From: Pseudomonas sp. p1(2021b)
GTDB taxonomy: Bacteria > Pseudomonadota > Gammaproteobacteria > Pseudomonadales > Pseudomonadaceae
DNA length: 64,000 nt
Direction of reading: 5' to 3'
Assembly (NCBI RefSeq): GCF_020151015.1
Contig: NZ_CP083746.1
Location: 1,207,001-1,271,000 of the forward strand
Positions 61,469 to 64,000 of the stretch are shown in pieces; within the stretch, counting starts at the first letter, position 1, and each line of letters starts with the position of its first letter. The position numbers and the translations under genes are program-made. Below the pieces are notes generated by a model that ran no database searches, had not been told where the DNA came from, and worked only from the letters and a program-made list of their open reading frames with translations.

Positions 61469-64000
61469 GTGCCCTTACCTCTTTTATTGGCGGCCTTGCT
61501 CTACTGCATCGCCGTAGGGTTCGCCCATGGTGCCCCACAGCTCAACCCGCCCACGCTTTCGCAAGGGGCGAGCCCTGAGCTGGATAATCGGCAATTACGT
61601 TGGTTATGGGAGCGCCGGACTTTGCGCCTGGGCGTGCTCGACCAGGAGAACCCGCCCCTGGATATCCTGGGGACCGGCCTGAGCTTCGAAGGCATCACCG
61701 CCGACTACGCCAGCCTGTTGGCCGCGCAGCTGCGGTTGCAGGTACAGGTGAAGGTCTTCAGCACCTTCGAGGAGGCCGTCACGGCCCTGCGCGACGGTCG
61801 TATAGACCTGCTTGGCTCGGTGACCGCCCAGCGCGCCCGCGAGGCCGGGTTGCGCCTGTCCCGGCCCTATGCCAGCGACCAGCCGACATGGCTTGGCCCC
61901 GCGCCCAACGGCCGTGTCGTGGCCGATGCCGACATGCCGTTCCGGCTGGCGATGCTCGACGGCTATCGCCCTGTGGCGCACGTTCGCGCCCGTTACCCCC
62001 GGGCCCGGATCCAGACCTACCCGTCGCCGGCCAGCGCCTTGGCTGCGCTGGCGCTCGACCAGGCCGACCTGTACCTGGGCAGCGCTTTGGGCGTGCGCTA
62101 CGTGCTGGGGCGTAACCAGGCCGCCGGCATCGAGGAAATCGGCCGTGCAGGGTTGCCCGAACAGAGCGTTGGGTTCGCCATGGCCGATGACGGCAGCCCC
62201 CTGGCACACTTGGTCGACCTGGCCCTAGAAGGCCTCACGGTGCCCCAGAACCTGGAGGTGAGCGAACGCTGGCGTCCCATCGTGATCGACACCCACCAGC
62301 CCCAGCCGCTGCAACTGAGCGAGGCCGAGGAGCGTTGGCTGCAGGAAAACCCGCGTGTCACGGTGCTGGCGGACGAACAGCTGCTGCCCTTGAGCTACCG
62401 GGATGCCAATGGCAAGTGGCGTGGCTTGAGCCTGGATATCCTGCAACTGATCGGCCGTCGGACAGGCCTGCATTTCGACGTTCAGCCGGGTGGCACCATC
62501 GAACAGATGATCCAGCGTCTGCGCCAGGGCCAGGCGCAGTTGATCGCCGGCCTGCCGGAGAGCCCGGGGCGCCGGCGCGAGCTGGCGTTCAGCCGCGCCT
62601 ACCTGAGCGCTTCGCGGGTGTTGGTCACGCGTGACACCCCCCAGGCACCGACCGAGTTGGTGCAGTTCGAACACCAGCGCCTGGCCCTGATCAAGGGGAG
62701 CGCTGCCCAGGAGCTTCTTCGGCAACGCTACCCGTCGATCCGCCAATTACCGGTTGCCACGCCGCTCGCTGCCCTGCATGCGGTCGCCCGGGGGCAGGCC
62801 GAAGCCGCAATGCTGACGTTCGACGATGCGCGCCTGCTGATCACCCGCTGGTACCCTGGGCGCCTGAAAATCAGCGCCAGCCTCGCCCTGCCACCGGTTC
62901 ACTTCGCCCTGGCCAGCGTGCGTGGCGCCACGGAGCTGCAAGGGATCGTCAACAAGGCCATGCTCAGCCTCGCGCCCCAGGAAATCGACTCGCTGGTGCG
63001 GCGTTGGCGCAACCCGATGATCGTTGCCGACGGCATGTGGCCGCACTACCGATCCAAAGTGGTGCTGGGCTTTGCCGTGGCGTTGCTGCTGCTGGCCTTG
63101 GCTTTGTTGTGGATCCGCTACCTGCGTCGTCTGCAACTGCAATTGCGCCGGGCCAAGCAGGAGGCCGAACAGGCCAACCAGGCCAAGACCCATTTCCTCG
63201 CCACCATGAGCCACGAGATCCGTACCCCGCTGCATGCCGTGCAAGGCATGCTGGAGCTGGCCCAGCGCAAGGCTGCCCAGGGCGTACTGGACCGTCTGGC
63301 CATCGAAGTGGCCAGCGATGCCGCACGGGGCCTGCTCGAGCTGATCGGCGACATCCTCGATATCACCCGCATCGAGGCCGGGCACCTGCAACTGGTGCTT
63401 GAACGGGTCTGCCTGTATGACCAGGTGGCGCGGGTGGTGCAATTGTTCGAGCAGCAAGCCAAAGGCAAGGGGCTTGAACTGCGCCTGGATACCCATGGGC
63501 AGGTCGATGCCCATGTGATGCTCGACCCGTTGCGTTTCAAGCAAGTGCTGGCGAACTTGCTGAGCAATGCCATCAAGTTCACCCCGCGCGGTCATGTGCG
63601 GGTCGTACTGCGAGCCGAACAGCAGGCGCAACGGCTGCTGGTGGAGTTGCACGTGGAGGATACCGGTATCGGTATCGACGCCTCGGAGATCGACGCCCTC
63701 GGGCAGCCGTTCAAGCAGGCCAGCAATCAGTGCCAGTCTGCCCGTAACAGCACGGGGCTGGGTTTGGGTATCAGCCGCAGCCTGTGTGAAATGATGGGCG
63801 GAGGCTTGCACCTGCACAGTGTGTTGGGGCAGGGCACGCGGGTGGACGTACGCCTGGATCTGGCGCTGCTGCCCGAGGGTGAAATGAGCGAGCCGGCCAT
63901 CGCCCCCTATGCCGAGGGTGGCGAGATGCGCCTGCGGGTGCTCGTGGTGGACGATTACCCGGCCAATCGACTGCTGCTGGCCCAGCAGTTGGATTTCCTG
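61469..64000 (+). CDS. BvgS-like hybrid sensor kinase, 3' end outside window
   Basis: 844 codons are visible, with GTG 61469 as the likely start, followed by the signal peptide PLPLLLAALLYCIAVGFAHG. Two periplasmic Venus-flytrap domains (SBP_bac_3) lie at ~45-260 and ~285-510, then one membrane helix at ~530 (VVLGFAVALLLLALALLW). HisKA carries the phospho-His in TMSHEIRTPLHAVQG (His582), HATPase has NLLSNAIKFTPRGH and GLGLGISRSLCEMMGG, and a receiver begins at LRVLVVDDYPANR where the window stops. No PAS domain sits between membrane and HisKA, unlike BvgS. A C-terminal Hpt domain is expected beyond the end. Confidence 0.88.
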   Translation, partial: MPLPLLLAALLYCIAVGFAHGAPQLNPPTLSQGASPELDNRQLRWLWERRTLRLGVLDQENPPLDILGTGLSFEGITADYASLLAAQLRLQVQVKVFSTFEEAVTALRDGRIDLLGSVTAQRAREAGLRLSRPYASDQPTWLGPAPNGRVVADADMPFRLAMLDGYRPVAHVRARYPRARIQTYPSPASALAALALDQADLYLGSALGVRYVLGRNQAAGIEEIGRAGLPEQSVGFAMADDGSPLAHLVDLALEGLTVPQNLEVSERWRPIVIDTHQPQPLQLSEAEERWLQENPRVTVLADEQLLPLSYRDANGKWRGLSLDILQLIGRRTGLHFDVQPGGTIEQMIQRLRQGQAQLIAGLPESPGRRRELAFSRAYLSASRVLVTRDTPQAPTELVQFEHQRLALIKGSAAQELLRQRYPSIRQLPVATPLAALHAVARGQAEAAMLTFDDARLLITRWYPGRLKISASLALPPVHFALASVRGATELQGIVNKAMLSLAPQEIDSLVRRWRNPMIVADGMWPHYRSKVVLGFAVALLLLALALLWIRYLRRLQLQLRRAKQEAEQANQAKTHFLATMSHEIRTPLHAVQGMLELAQRKAAQGVLDRLAIEVASDAARGLLELIGDILDITRIEAGHLQLVLERVCLYDQVARVVQLFEQQAKGKGLELRLDTHGQVDAHVMLDPLRFKQVLANLLSNAIKFTPRGHVRVVLRAEQQAQRLLVELHVEDTGIGIDASEIDALGQPFKQASNQCQSARNSTGLGLGISRSLCEMMGGGLHLHSVLGQGTRVDVRLDLALLPEGEMSEPAIAPYAEGGEMRLRVLVVDDYPANRLLLAQQLDFL

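Noticed and set aside
57961..64000. A full chaperone-usher pilus operon around the secreted proteins
   Set aside because: No usher or PapD-like chaperone is encoded in the window; only the subunit-like proteins and the two-component system are seen.

Overview
The window is chromosomal DNA of a gammaproteobacterium of the Pseudomonas putida group. The evidence is the high G+C coding DNA, the order of housekeeping genes (a CrbS/MxtR-type kinase, rdgC, nasA-nirBD, prc, apeB-rluA-minEDC-lpxL, betX-like gene, yjcH-actP), which from memory resembles that of P. putida and P. aeruginosa, and dozens of copies of the P. putida-type REP palindrome. No rRNA operon, CRISPR array, prophage or replication origin is seen.

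Layout. 1-4.8 kb: the end of a GH5 glycosidase, a MarR regulator with an MFS exporter under a shared palindromic operator, a periplasmic glutathione peroxidase, and a divergent LysR/DUF2798 pair. 4.8-8.6 kb: a FadL porin, two small hypothetical genes, a gene-poor stretch and a Sel1-repeat protein. 8.6-18.5 kb: rmuC, a large symporter-histidine kinase-receiver hybrid, an MFS gene, an MFS-acyltransferase fusion, a guanidinium exporter behind a guanidine-II riboswitch, and rdgC. 18.7-26.3 kb: tRNA-Val and tRNA-Asp, then nitrate assimilation (nasA fused to a CysJ-like flavoprotein; nirB-nirD). Both nitrogen transcription units have a sigma-54 promoter followed by a leader with two hexaloop hairpins and a terminator, the layout of ANTAR (NasT/NasR) antitermination. 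26.4-32.4 kb: an FKBP isomerase, a DUF1232 gene behind two inverted DnaA boxes, an XRE regulator pair, Prc protease and a quinone reductase. 32.4-38.7 kb: a six-gene operon (ABC importer, alkaline-phosphatase-superfamily enzyme, HAD phosphatase) with a divergent GntR/UTRA regulator, which looks like uptake and breakdown of an organophosphorus compound. 38.7-53.1 kb: core envelope and division genes. 53.1-55.8 kb: an accessory island made of a tandemly duplicated REP-RAYT unit, with an IS3-family element inserted in the REP between the copies. 55.9-57.9 kb: yjcH-actP acetate uptake. 58-64 kb: two paralogous secreted six-cysteine proteins followed by a BvgA/BvgS-like two-component system that runs off the window. 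A common AGGAAATTTC motif lies about 140 bp before each of the first three starts.

Links. The kinase at 10-13.6 kb belongs to the family that controls acetate utilisation genes such as actP (56-58 kb). nasA supplies nitrite to NirBD, and both units appear to answer to nitrogen limitation (sigma-54/NtrC) and nitrate (ANTAR). The last four genes read as one regulatory module: a periplasmic sensor kinase, a DNA-binding regulator and probable surface-protein targets. All calls come from reading the sequence; no database search was run.
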